64,000 nt of DNA, taken from NCBI GenBank assembly GCA_002633005.1, contig NMRA01000129.1:174459-238458 (forward strand). The letters run 5' to 3'. The position numbers and the translations under genes are program-made. The notes beneath the pieces are model-generated. The model was given only the letters and a program-made list of their open reading frames with translations. It was not told the origin of the DNA and did no database searches. Positions 28,601-37,883 of the stretch are shown piece after piece (position 1 is the stretch's first letter; every line of letters starts with the position of its first letter). The DNA comes from Phoronis australis (taxonomy: Eukaryota; Phoronida; Phoronidae).

Positions 28601-31600
28601 TTGCCGAAATTCATTATAGAAAGATGTTAAGACAGCCTCGGAGTTTCTGAGAACGAGCTCGATTTGGATGGCAATGACGTAACTAAAAAACTATTTAGGG
28701 TTACAGAAAGATGGACTACGAGTGTTCTAACGACCATGCAGTTTATTACGAATATTTAGTCACAGAAGAGCCGATGACAAATAATTCTTTGTTCCCGTTT
28801 ATGGAAAGCTAACGACGGAGGCCGGTCTATAATACCACGCTGATGAAAACGTGATGAATAAAGACTTATGACTTAAGCCACAGAAAAATTTGCATGCGTT
28901 CCGCTCCCACTGTCTGAAAAAAACTTTTGCAGTGACGGGTATTGTTAGCACAGCACAGGTGAGGAAATTAAATTTGTAAAAGTATAAACCTTTAGAAAAT
29001 TGTTTGATCAAGTAGCAGTTCCGGTCATGCGTGTATTCTCTGAGACTTTGAACTTGAATGAGGTGAGTTTAAATTACTTTTCGGGAATATTTTGTGGAGC
29101 CTGAGACGAACTTAACCCTAACCCTCAAGTCACTCTTCATGAAACATAACCTACATGTAGCACCTAGTGGACCGCGCTTATTCATCAAAGAAATTCAAAT
29201 ATTGCAATTATTGCACGAACTTATTTATTAATGTAATATTTACAATGAGGGTAGCCCTAGTGTACCGCGCTTAGTCATCATAGAAACTCGAGTACTGGAA
29301 TTATTGAACAAACGTATTTATTAATGTAATATTTACAATGAGGGTAGCTCCATCAGTTCACACTGCTTTTATGGGGGGACAACTACTATGAAAAGTTTGA
29401 CAAAGACTTGGTCTGCCACGTCAATAGACTTTTTATAGTGATAAATTTGAGGCACATTTGTGATCCAGGACATTGTTGGCCGAAAATGTTGGTGTATGTT
29501 CTAGGTTTTCATTCATTAATTTCATTACGTTGTAGATGACCGACTTTTCACAGTCCATTGGACTGCTAATGACGTCATTTGTAGGAAGCATGGCGACCAG
29601 TCCACTTACAGTGTTATTTAATGTTTGATGGTGACGAGTGCGACTAAAACTTTGCACCCAAACTATAATGACGATGCTTAAGCAATCAGATGCAGTTTTA
29701 AGATCGTTGTCTGAGGGGAGCTCTGACAATGACAGACATAGGGGGAGAGTAGAGGATTCGAGCACCCTGTAACCTTCTGGATCTGCACTAGAATGTTGAT
29801 GACAAAAATGTCAAATAAACAATGGTGCCTTTCAGCATGAAGATGATGATGATTATAAGGAATGAAATAGTTACCTAACGGCTGCCTCGTTGTATTTGAG
29901 GACCTAGCGTTCGAACCCGTTCTGGGCCCTTCTTTGGGGTACTGGCGGGAATCTTTGTGTCACGTGGCTACCTATGGGTGGACTCGTTGTTAAACACCAC
30001 CTGGTGGCTGTCACTTGAGGAGGCGCTGGTAAATGGCTGATAATTCGTATTTACTGTCTCTTTTCAACTGTGGCTTATTGCTCCTGATTTCGACTGCTTC
30101 TCGGAATTTACGGTCGAAATGAGTAATAAGCCACAGTTGAATATAGACAGTAAATACGAATTACCAGCCATTTAACAGCGCCTCCTCTCAAGTAATAAAC
30201 AGGTGGTGTTTTACAACCGCCAAGTACCACACACAGATGGCCATGTGACACGCCAGATTCCCGCCAATACCCAGCGAAGGGCTCAGGATGGGCCAGAAAG
30301 CTAGGTCCTCAATATAACGAGACCGTCGATAGGTAAATACTTTATTTCCTATACGATGTTGACGGTAACATGTGATATCAAAGATTTAAAGTGGTTATAA
30401 AACTGACATCCATCACTGAAGCAATTTTTGACAGGGATGTGGTTTCAGGACTTCCAAACAACTGACAATTTCTGAATGCTTGAGACGAGAGTCTACAAGT
30501 TCATTTGCTACGTCGTGTCACTATGCGCCGAGCATGGTCTCAAGGAATAACGAACTGCTAGTTCGTCGCAAACCCAAAAGTCACTTCTCACATAAGAAAC
30601 AAATTGAGACCAGTTTTACTGCGTCAAGTGGTCGGAATCAATTTCTTTAACGGAACGTTGGTTTACAGACGCTTTAAATGATGATGTCGGTGGACGGGAA
30701 TAATGATAATGATAAAGACGACTGCGTCTCTGACAAGCTCAGGCACAACTTTAGTAATGTCTCTCCAAACTGTAAATGTGGTGACCATCAATCTTATCCT
30801 CACATTTTCTTTCAAATGTCTCCTCATCGAATACCTGAGAGACTCACTCTTTCGTGCACTCAATGATAACCAATCAATTGTTAACGCTCTCAATTCTTGT
30901 AATAATATCCGTACTAGAGTTTCATTATTACTGAATGGTAGTCCTAACCTTGACTTCGTTTTCAACGAATTCCTCCTAAGCAACGTTAGCAAATTTTTAT
31001 GTACCGTTTATCGATATTGTTGCATCTGCTTTCCCTACATGAATCTGTACATATTTTTGTTTTTATATATCTGTAATAGCATATCTAAGTATTGGAATAC
31101 TTATTTTAGATACTACTTAATTGTATATACCTCTATGTATATAAGTTTCATTTATGAATTGTTTACAACCCAGATATAATGCTTCGCGGTTTCTGGGTTT
31201 GTTATTATTTCTTTGTATGTTCTGTGTATCCTTCAATAAATATATATCACTTAAAAAAAGAATTATGATAATGATAAAGACGACCACATTGTGGTCGAAA
31301 ATGATGATATTGATAAAGACGACTGCGTTGGTGGTCACGAATGGTGATAATGATAAAGACGACTGCGTTTATGATCGGAAATGATTATAGCTATAAAGAC
31401 TACTGCGTTGGGGGTCACGAATGGTGATAATGATAAAGACGACTGCGTTTATCATGATCGGAAATGATTATAGCTATAAAGACTACTGCGTTGGTGGTCA
31501 CGAATGGTGATAATGATAAAGACGACTGCGTTTATGATCGGAAATGATTATAGCTATAAAGACTACTGCGTTGGTGGTCACAAATGGTGATAATGAAACA

Positions 31601-34600
31601 GACGACTGTGTTGGCGGTCGGAAATGATTTTAGTGATACAGACGACTGCGCTGGTGGTCGGTAATGACGATAACAATAAATGTAACTGCGTTGGCGGACT
31701 ATTCAAGCTGTTGAGCAGCCGTCTTCTGTCAAAAAATAACTCTAAACCTGCCAGTGCTTTCACCACTTCGAGTGTGAGTGAAGGAACAAGTTAACCGTGG
31801 CCTAAGTGAGTTTATGACAGAAGAAGGTATAGCTCCTTTAATAAAGAAACTCTAGAGTTTTGGGGAACGAAGAACTTATGAGAATGAATGATAAGTTGAC
31901 AACACCGGCTTCATTTTTGTTCAATACTTGTTTGAAACAATTTCAGGGAACCTATTTAAGTAATGCTTATTACCAATATGACCCTTTCACTGAACTTGCT
32001 CAGAAGCATAATTTGTTAGTTTTTAAATTTCCGATCATGTACCAACAACAATGGCCGCCACATTTTAGTAACACTAACATCTTAAACCTGAAACTGCATG
32101 CCAAGAACGTACACAACATAGAGTTATACTTTACAGAATGTTCCTATTTTGGCAATGCTTTTCGATTGATAAAATTCATTATTTGATCTAAACTTGTGAG
32201 AACAAATAAAGTAGTATCTTAAATGGAATGGCGATGGGAGGATCGGAAAACAGTATGAAATAGATGACCATGACCAGAGGGACAGGGATAATCGTTTTAC
32301 AAGAGGATTATGCAGTCATAAATAACTATTGATTTTGCATTACTGCTGACCACAATCATTATGTACAGACATCATCCGATAAAGAAATAGTTAATCAATC
32401 TGTAGATTGGTTTCTGTGCAGTAGATAAATATCTATTGCCTGTTATGTTAAGACAATCAGACTATTTGAATTATTTCAAAATGGCCCCTTGACCCCTTGA
32501 CCACGTGGCTAAACGTCACGGTAAGCCTACTGTTGCTCTTTAATGGTGCTGTGAGGTTCTATACGCCTTATTGACTTGTCGGTTTGTTTAGCCAAATACC
32601 TACAAAATGGTAAGTTTTAAGTCTATAAAATTTGCTTTTTGACTTTGATACCAATCTGCTGTTAATTGGATCATGTGACCATATCTTTTTAGTGAAATTT
32701 AGCAAAAAATGAAATGACCTCCATAGCAAAGCAACGCTTATCAATAACATGACCAAACTTTGTTTGATGAAAATGTACAAGATGAAGACTCAAAAAAGTT
32801 GTGCCACTTTTAAGTTTTTCATAAAAATCCTATTTTATAGCCCCTCGTGCAAAAGTGGAAATTTTTTAATTTTAAACAATTCTTGACATCGTTTTGGAGA
32901 TTAATGCAAAAACATGGTGCATTTTGTCGAGGGTATTACGTAACCTTAATAATGGTTTGGACGATGATGGTGTGATGAAAATCTCTAAGAATGCGCTTTA
33001 CAATTAGTAACTCGAACAATGAAAGCAAATGGAAAAACTGAACTCGAATAATCCCATTTTAGAGACGGTAGCCTCATTTACAGCGCCGCGTTTGTCTTAT
33101 TTAGACCCGGTAGGCTCATTTACAGCGCAACATTAGCTCTATTTAAAGACGGTAGCCTCATTTACAGTGCCGCGTTTGTCTTATTTAGACCCTGTAGCCT
33201 CATTTACAGCGCCACATTAGCTCCATTTAGAGCCAGTAGCCTCATTTACAGTGTCACGTTAGTCTTATTTAGAGCCTGTAGCCTCATTTCAGGCGTCACG
33301 TTAGTCTTATTTAGAGCTGGTAGCCTCATTTACAGCGCCACATTAGTCTTATTTGTTCATGATCAGGGCTAACATAATTGAGGACGGTGAGCTTTCTCGG
33401 TAACTGTAAAGAAACTTCGCCGATGGTCAAGGCATTTGACAACCACTGCGTAACGAGTGTAGGAATTAAACAATAATTTTGTTCTTTTTCAGCCAAACTG
33501 GATGGTGTCAAGACATTCATGTCTCTCCGTCGTGTTCCGCTTCACCTACAAGACCGTGTTATCAAGTGGTTCGATTATTTGTGGCTGAGTAACAAAACAT
33601 CAGAAGAAGACAAGACGCTAAAGCTTCTTCCGGATAAACTAAAGGCAGAAATCGCCATCCACGTCCACCTTGACACTCTCAAAAGGGTAGAGATTTTTCA
33701 AAACACTGAGGCGGGATTTCTCTGCGAACTTGTTCTCAAGCTGTGCCCGGTGTTGTTTTCACCTGGAGACTACATTTGTAGAAAAGGTAAGTGTCCGGTT
33801 TACTTTAGGAGAATCATGTAAATGGGCCTGTTTGGAGGGATTTACATTAGACCAAAAATAACTTAGGTCAAATAAAACAACCTCGTCCTTAAAGTGCGTT
33901 GAAGTGGTACATGTATAAGAAGTGAAAAACAAATTAAATTGCATTATTCAAAGTAGTTCTCTGTCACAAAAACAGAATTCGAGCTGTTCACCAGGTATTT
34001 TCACGGTTTGTTCGTAAAAATTTGAATATCTGTTGACGTCAAAGCATTTTCCCTTTAGTTTCCTATTTCAAAAAAACGATTTGTCAACTGCTCGTCACTT
34101 CCTGGATTAATTTCCCACACGGCAAAGCACGTCTCCTTATTTGGAATGGCAAGACATAAACGTATCACATTTCCCTTATATTGAAAATGTGACCTTTTAC
34201 CTTTGACGTTGACAATGGCATTTTGAAGCAGCAGTCCGTCCGCCTTTTTAGCGCCTGCACGCATACATATTATTAGGGAAAGAGAATTCGAAATTTGTAT
34301 TGGGATGTTTTTCATTTTGTCTGTGTTTCAAATTTTTTTTTTGACTTTAAACAGAGATTTTAGAAATATTGTCACTCCAATCAAATTCGTCTTTTGTCAA
34401 CGTGTTGATAACGGCCTTTTTGAGGGAACGGTGTCTCAGATTTGTAAAATAGGTCCTAGTTTTTCGGAACGAAGCCTTCAAAATCAAGAGAACACCCGTT
34501 TTGCTCAAAATCCCCGGAATGGTTGACCTATTTCAAAAATCTGAGACACGGTTCCCTTGAAAATGCCGTTCTCAACATGTTGACTGACAAAAGGTCCGCC

Positions 34601-37418
34601 TCAGAGAAGCGAAAATTCCGGAAAAAGTGGAAAACGAGACAAAAGTCCACTAAAGAGACAGGAACTACCAAAATTCGGCGAAAGCAAAATTCATAGCTCT
34701 GAATGTGCCCTGTGAATCTTAGTAAAATGTCCACACTATCAAAAATTCGGTGCGCGCATGGCTATGACCAAACCCATTTACTACAATACGCGTGAAATTA
34801 CAATGAACACAGTAGACCGCACTGGAAACTACAATGTCGAGTCCGGCTTTTAGACAAAACAGATTCCGTGGTAAGTTCACTGCTATGTACCGTAGAAACG
34901 GCTGTATAGGATTGAGCATTCCTTTATGTGACTCAATCACTGGCGAGTTGTGCGGAACCAAATCGTTTATATTTCCACAGGTGAAATTGGAAAAGAAATG
35001 TACATTGTGAACCGTGGACGACTGCAGGTGGTAGCCGAAGACGGTAAGACCGTATTAGCAACACTCAGGCCGGGAAGTTACTTTGGCGAGATCAGTATTC
35101 TTAATATGGGCAATGCAGGAAACAGACGGACAGCCTCTGTGAGGTCCGTTGGATACTCGGATTTATTCAAGTTATCCAAACAAGACTTGTGGGACGTACT
35201 AAAGGAATATCCGGCAGCAAGAGTGCGCCTTGAGGCAATCGCTGTGCGTCGACTAGAAAAATACAAAAAGGAACCGAATGAAAATGGTAAGTTAAGCAGT
35301 GACTAAAAAAACACAACCGACCACGACATCTTGATGTAAATAAAACATATTTTTTCAGACATCAAAACTGTACGACTGTATGTAATTTCAAATAAAAGGG
35401 AATACCTAGCATGCAAACTACAATTACGAAAATAGAAGGGAAATCGGTAGCGGAGTCGGTGCCTTTTTATAAAGAATCATGGAATCGGCTGTAATGCAGT
35501 CCCCAAAATGTTGCGTTTATGCATCTCCAAAGCGTAAAGTTTGATCACTACATATTCTATAATACCATTACAGCAAATTTTGTAGTCATTTCGAAGTCTT
35601 GCATTACACGTGAGGATGTTTGTCTTCCAGTGTATCTCTTCTCACTACTGTTCCAGTCTTCAAAATACATACTCTCGTGACGTGTTTCCGTGTATGATTC
35701 TAAGTAGACGTATTCTAGACTCCAGTCACTTTGAAACTGCCATCTAAACTGTAACTTTGTGTCTTCGTTACAGCTCGTATTCCTAAAAGTCCCAGCGCGC
35801 CCCTGCTCTCTCGCACGTACTTGACGAGGCAAGAACCATTAAGACAATTAGCTTATTGAACCATTTTAAACCTACATGTATAATTTTAAGTCACAAAGCA
35901 TGTTATTTTCAACTTTTTCAACTTTGCATGGACAAATGCGGATCTTACATCTACCCATATCCTGTCTCCCAATTCGCGAAAATGGCTTATGCTGTTACGC
36001 CTACAATCATACTCACGAACATCCACGGCACAAAAAGCTGAATCATCTGCGCGAACCCTCGGATGATGCGTGGACACGACATTCTAGACTGCGAAATAAT
36101 ACAGTGAAGCGGTTCGTGCAAATAATTCAATGCTTGTGCGAATGATTTGCGTTTCTGCGAATGAATTTGTGGTACGTGTGCATGGTTTTTGGTCGTACAC
36201 ACGATGTAATTCAACGATTTGTGCAAATGATTCTGTGATTTGTGAGTGCAATTCGAAGCTCACTTTCGTACGTATGGTTGTCTGGTCAGCACTTTTGAGT
36301 ACTCCGCTGCATGTCAATGGTGATTAACACTCTAATATGGCTGTATGTCAGTGCATGCGACGTGCCTCAAGAAATCCCTTTTCCTTTTACACATTACCTA
36401 TAGAACGTGAGATGTTGCACTACACATGTTTTCAACAATATAGCCACATCTTTGTACCGTGAGGGATTTGGTTCGGAGCAGGTGTTTCTTTTCTCTCTTT
36501 TCTTTTCTACTGCGACAGAACAAGGTCTTCGTTTTTGTACCGTTTAGATCTTATCAGTGCTCCTTTGTCTTTGTAGCGCTACTGACTAGAAGTCAAAGCA
36601 CTCCCGGGTTAGTAGAGTCGTCTGGTAAGTCACCCGTAGTGGTAGCCTCGCCAGCGCATACCGTACCCTACGTCAAATCTCACAACAGACGCAGTAACAG
36701 CGTTAGCGGACCTCTAACACACGAGCCAGAGTCGCTCGAGGATGACGTCTTTGTGACGACTGTCGTCTCCAGCAGTGAAGCGAACGGTACCAGTAACGAC
36801 GTTCCATGTCACCTGGCGCCAATTACAGACACAGGTTGTGAAATCAGTAATAATTTATTACGCTCGAAGTCCCTTGAGATAAAACACTTGCCGTTTACAG
36901 TCGCGTCGGGAGAACCGCCGTCCATAATGATGACACCGAGTGAGTTAGACTCGACGACTCAGGTTGTGCTTCCTCCAACACCCTTGACAGGGGACTCGCC
37001 CCCCTCGCCGTTCCACATCACTCCACATTACCAACTGGCTTCACCAGGGGCGCGCTCACTGACACCCAATTATTTGATACCTGTCTCAACTATTGGTATG
37101 GCACATCATTCCTTATCGTATGGTGCACTTAACAATTTAAACCCTAACATACCAGCTGAAGGATCACCGGCGGACCCTTCCCAAGAAATCTTGTTGCAAG
37201 AATTAAAGCGATTGCGGGAACGGGTCGCTACCCTAGAGACTGAAAATGCCGGTATGAGCGTTAAGCTGAATCAGCAGCAATGGGAGGTGGAATCAAGACT
37301 TGCCGAAATTGAAATGCAAATCTGTGGTAGCGATAGTGTCGGGAGCGTGGGAAGTCAGCTTAGCAGCGGTACATCCGACGATAAAAATCTCAAGGAGAAC
37401 AAGGAAAGTGTGTTATGA
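15193..37418 (+). CDS. CNGL: cyclic-nucleotide-gated ion channel, CNGL type (four coding exons)
   Basis: Joining 15193-16645, 33493-33786, 34981-35286 and 36577-37418 gives an unbroken 964-aa frame. All three introns are phase 1 and GT-AG. The protein has the full layout of an animal CNG channel subunit: cytoplasmic N-terminus, six membrane segments with a P-loop, a C-linker, a cyclic-nucleotide-binding domain and a C-terminal coiled coil. Such channels are tetrameric cation channels of the plasma membrane opened by cGMP or cAMP. The binding domain and the following helix ([16 protein letters not shown], then [14 protein letters not shown]) look closer to the insect CNGL class than to vertebrate CNGA subunits; that placement rests on my memory of the family, not an alignment. 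The true start is uncertain because upstream exons could exist. Confidence 0.9.
17690..18270 (+). repeat. polypyrimidine tract, degenerate (CTTC/CTGC)n
   Basis: About 580 bp on the plus strand are overwhelmingly C and T, built from imperfect CTTC, CCTT and CTGC tetramers with scattered purines. The strand asymmetry yields spurious Arg/Glu/Gly-rich frames on the minus strand and Pro/Leu/Cys-rich frames on the plus strand. Such tracts can adopt triplex (H-DNA) structure. No gene is present. Confidence 0.85.
19028..19213. repeat. tandem duplication, ~95 bp x 2
   Basis: Two adjacent copies share 'agttgccgttttg-cggagtggaggtg', 'gtttgttgttccttcgaaca' and 'aaaattgcac-aacctctgtatgct', with few differences. 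There is no coding significance. Confidence 0.8.
19431..19562. mobile_element. short MITE with GGGTTCCGT ends
   Basis: The left end GGGTTCCGTCGACGCAAGG pairs with the reverse complement of the right end, GGGTTGTGTTCCGTAGACGTAAGG, with a 5-bp indel. The interior carries the 'acttcgcgagatta' motif shared with 13513-13659. It is inside intron 1 of the channel. Confidence 0.55.
23057..23460. repeat. dispersed repeat related to 33970-34760 and 12911-13171
   Basis: 23057-23197 runs from 'catgggctcacccaggggg' to 'ggctgggtgcgcgcat', like the CATGCGCGCACCC element at 12911. The following ~200 bp aligns with 33975-34200: 'tgctcaccaggt', 'cgttgacatcaaaacatttt', 'tagtttcaaatttcaaaaaacgat', 'ggcaaagc-cgtctc/tttatttgg' and 'tggcaagacata'. 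This is a composite repeat with no coding capacity. Confidence 0.6.
23880..24345 (-). mobile_element. 3' end of a LINE (non-LTR retrotransposon), degenerate copy
   Basis: On the minus strand this aligns over about 450 bp with the plus-strand copy at 30737-31255. Shared blocks are 'actcactctttcgtg-actcaatga', 'ctcaattcttgtaataat', 'agtatatctaagtatt' and 'cgc-atttctggg'. In the best frames it encodes a C-terminal polymerase tail: a CKCG knuckle followed by His, then a segment such as [18 protein letters not shown] and a LLLNGS motif typical of LINE ORF2 C-termini. It is 5' truncated and frameshifted, so it is a dead copy. Confidence 0.65.
25462..25710 (+). repeat. degenerate tandem repeat, ~85 bp x 3
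   Basis: Three successive units share 'acatc-gttca/ccactt', 'gcgaccacgg/ctctg', 'gatgagattaa' and 'aactctgatctttagttc'. They lie inside channel intron 1 and are strongly diverged. No function is visible. Confidence 0.6.
27180..27625. mobile_element. MITE family B, copy 1 (long inverted ends)
   Basis: The left end CCGGTTGCATGAAACAGT, then 'tcaaataaggattcaactaa', is the inverted complement of the right end '...cttagctgagtccctatttgg' then GACTGTTTCATGCAACCGG. The inverted termini are about 42 bp in a 446-bp element. A second copy lies at 37465-37883. The outermost bases, CTGTG in this copy and CAGT in the other, hint at hAT-type CAGNG ends. No convincing target duplication was seen. Confidence 0.75.
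28008..28378. mobile_element. MITE family A, copy 2
   Basis: It aligns from 'catatcaaacccgctttttgg' to 'ccaaaacagggtttagtatc' with the copies at 3658 and 47258, same orientation. The reverse complement of the right end reads TTAAAGGGATACTAAACCC, which pairs with the degraded left end. It is non-coding and lies inside channel intron 1. Confidence 0.7.
29169..29348. repeat. tandem duplication, ~93 bp x 2
   Basis: Units starting at about 29169 and 29262 share 'accgcgctta-tcatca', 'cgaacttatttattaatgta' and 'atatttacaatgagggtagc'. They are well conserved. Confidence 0.8.
29854..30353. mobile_element. 500-bp foldback palindrome
   Basis: Arms 29854-30094 and 30113-30353 are inverted complements of equal length around an 18-bp loop. 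Matching blocks include 'gaggacctagc'/'gctaggtcctc', 'ggaggcgctg'/'cagcgcctcc', 'aattcgtatttactgtct'/'agacagtaaatacgaatt' and 'caactgtggcttatt'/'aataagccacagttg'. Identity is high but not complete, and the outer ends are more diverged. It is a foldback or MITE insertion in the channel intron. The unspliced transcript would form a long hairpin, a possible substrate for small-RNA production. Confidence 0.9.
30693..30726 (+). repeat. isolated unit of the 'aatgataaagacgactgcg' satellite
   Basis: 'gataatgataaagacgactg' here is the same unit that forms the array at 31262-31690. The LINE 3' end at 30737-31255 lies between them, as if it inserted into a pre-existing array. Confidence 0.7.
30737..31255 (+). 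mobile_element. 3' end of a LINE inserted in a satellite array
   Basis: The plus-strand frames encode a LINE ORF2 C-terminus. [14 protein letters not shown] is a Cys/His knuckle, and after a frameshift come [23 protein letters not shown] and [19 protein letters not shown] ~230-bp AT-rich 3' tail follows, ending in AATAAATATATATCACTT and a short A run, as expected of an element primed at a poly(A)-like end. The same family occurs on the minus strand at 23880-24345. It is 5' truncated and inactive. Confidence 0.7.
31262..31690 (+). repeat. minisatellite, ~40-bp unit with ~80-bp higher-order period
   Basis: About ten units of the form 'gataatgataaagacgactg' then 'cgttggtggtcacgaatggt'. Two unit types alternate, one with 'gataatgataaagacgactg' and one with 'gattatagctataaagacta', giving a dimer period of roughly 80 bp in the centre. 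The array flanks the LINE insertion just upstream. Confidence 0.85.
33060..33352 (+). repeat. minisatellite, ~41-bp unit x 7, near CNGL exon 2
   Basis: Seven imperfect copies of 'gtagcctcatttacagcgcc' then 'acattagtcttatttagagc'. The array ends about 140 bp before the exon 2 acceptor at 33492, close to where branch-point and enhancer elements lie. Confidence 0.85.
33493..33786 (+). CDS. CNGL: CNGL coding exon 2: C-linker and start of binding domain
   Basis: Exon between TTTTTCAG and GTAAGT, 98 codons (residues 485-582, phase 1 both sides). The junction reads [12 protein letters not shown], matching the CNG C-linker entry. [32 protein letters not shown] and [11 protein letters not shown] are near-invariant CNG C-linker and early binding-domain motifs. 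The C-linker couples ligand binding to the S6 gate and mediates subunit contacts. The intron breaks the frame inside the Gly of RKG, before EIGKEMYI. Confidence 0.95.
33970..34765. repeat. composite dispersed repeat with a 65-bp inverted pair
   Basis: 33975-34200 aligns with 23218-23420. Arms 34389-34455 and 34528-34596 are inverted complements (left 'gggaacggtgtctcagattt', right 'aaatctgagacacggttccc') around a ~72-bp spacer. 'aaggtccgcctcagag' and a terminal 'cggtgcgcgcatgg' follow, resembling the 12911 element. It fills most of channel intron 2. Confidence 0.65.
34981..35286 (+). CDS. CNGL: CNGL coding exon 3: cyclic-nucleotide-binding domain
   Basis: Exon between TTTCCACAG and GTAAGT, 102 codons (residues 583-684, phase 1). 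It holds the beta-roll and C-helix of the binding domain. FGEISIL (617-623) forms the phosphate-binding cassette, and R632 and T633 in NRRTAS are the Arg that contacts the cyclic phosphate and the Thr linked to cGMP preference in CNGA1. The C-helix runs through [11 protein letters not shown] and [28 protein letters not shown] resembles the insect CNGL sequence as I recall it. Confidence 0.95.
35390..36576. other. CNGL intron 3, mostly unique sequence
   Basis: No gene. 36080-36260 contains a degenerate run of 'tgcgaatgattt'-like motifs (for example 'gtgcgaatgatttgcg', 'ctgcgaatgaatttg', 'gtgcaaatgattctg'), a low-complexity patch rather than a true array. Confidence 0.5.
36577..37418 (+). CDS. 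CNGL: CNGL coding exon 4: C-terminal tail with leucine zipper
   Basis: Acceptor TTTGTCTTTGTAG with a good pyrimidine tract; 842 nt to the TGA at 37416-37418, residues 685-964. It opens with [15 protein letters not shown], a motif I associate with CNGL proteins. A Pro/Ser/Thr-rich disordered stretch follows, then a heptad region at ~888-933 ([18 protein letters not shown], then [13 protein letters not shown]). This resembles the C-terminal leucine-zipper of CNGA subunits, which drives trimerisation and sets A:B stoichiometry. The protein ends with an acidic/Lys-rich tail. The acceptor choice is supported by reading frame and pyrimidine tract; no transcript evidence is available. Confidence 0.85.
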
Positions 37419-37464
37419 CAGTAATCTAGTGACGTAGCAACCGCCGATCCATGCATAAAGGGTA

Positions 37465-37883
37465 CAGTTTCCGGTTGCATGAAACAGTCCCAAATAGGGA
37501 CTCAACTAAGTTTACTAAATCTGTAGCGTATTTATGAGCTTGTGAAAACACTGATTGTTCTTTCTTATGCTGTTTGAGAATCATTATTTAGTCAATTTTT
37601 GGCTTTGATACAAATCGGAATTAAACTCTGTTGGATTCATAATAGGGACCTTTTCATGCAATGTCCTTTAAAGACTGAGTCCCTAATTATTATGACTCAA
37701 TTAAGGGCTCTGTTTTTAGTTAGATTATTCAAAAATGTCACTCAAAGGGAAGCTTATATTTAAGATAAAATGGTAGAAAAATACATCATCTTTGAATAAA
37801 GAACCAAACAAATACGCAAAAGATTTAGGGAACTTTGGTTAGTTGTGTCTCCATTTGGGACTGTTTCGTGCAACCAGGCACTG
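37465..37883. mobile_element. MITE family B, copy 2, in the CNGL 3' flank
   Basis: The left end CCGGTTGCATGAAACAGTCC with 'caaatagggactcaactaag' pairs with the right end '...tccatttgggactgtttcgtg' and CAACCAGG. The length is 419 bp. It begins 47 bp after the channel stop codon, so it lies in the probable 3' UTR. It carries ATTAAA (37619) and AATAAA (37795-37800), the first poly(A)-signal hexamers after the stop. Confidence 0.75.
37795..37800 (+). terminator. candidate poly(A) signal for CNGL
   Basis: The first AATAAA downstream of the stop at 37418. It sits inside the MITE at 37465-37883, and ATTAAA at 37619 is an alternative. No canonical hexamer lies between the stop and the MITE. Use is inferred, not shown. 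Confidence 0.35.

Larger units (their letters stand above)
16646..33492 (+). other. CNGL intron 1 (16.8 kb)
   Basis: GTAAGC donor at 16646 and TTTTTCAG acceptor ending 33492, phase 1. No coding exon for another gene could be supported inside it on either strand. It is filled with simple sequence, LINE remnants, MITEs and minisatellites, listed separately. Confidence 0.8.

Noticed and set aside
30678-31179. Independent genes from overlapping plus-strand frames
   Set aside because: They are frameshifted pieces of a LINE ORF2 C-terminus; the same family occurs at 23880-24345.
31262-33352. CRISPR-like regularly spaced repeats
   Set aside because: Units are contiguous minisatellite copies without unique spacers, in a eukaryotic intron.
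36459-36576. Upstream extension of CNGL exon 4 (starting MRDLVRSR)
   Set aside because: The sequence is pyrimidine-rich intron before a good acceptor at 36576, and the extension resembles no channel sequence. Joining at 36577 keeps frame with exon 3.
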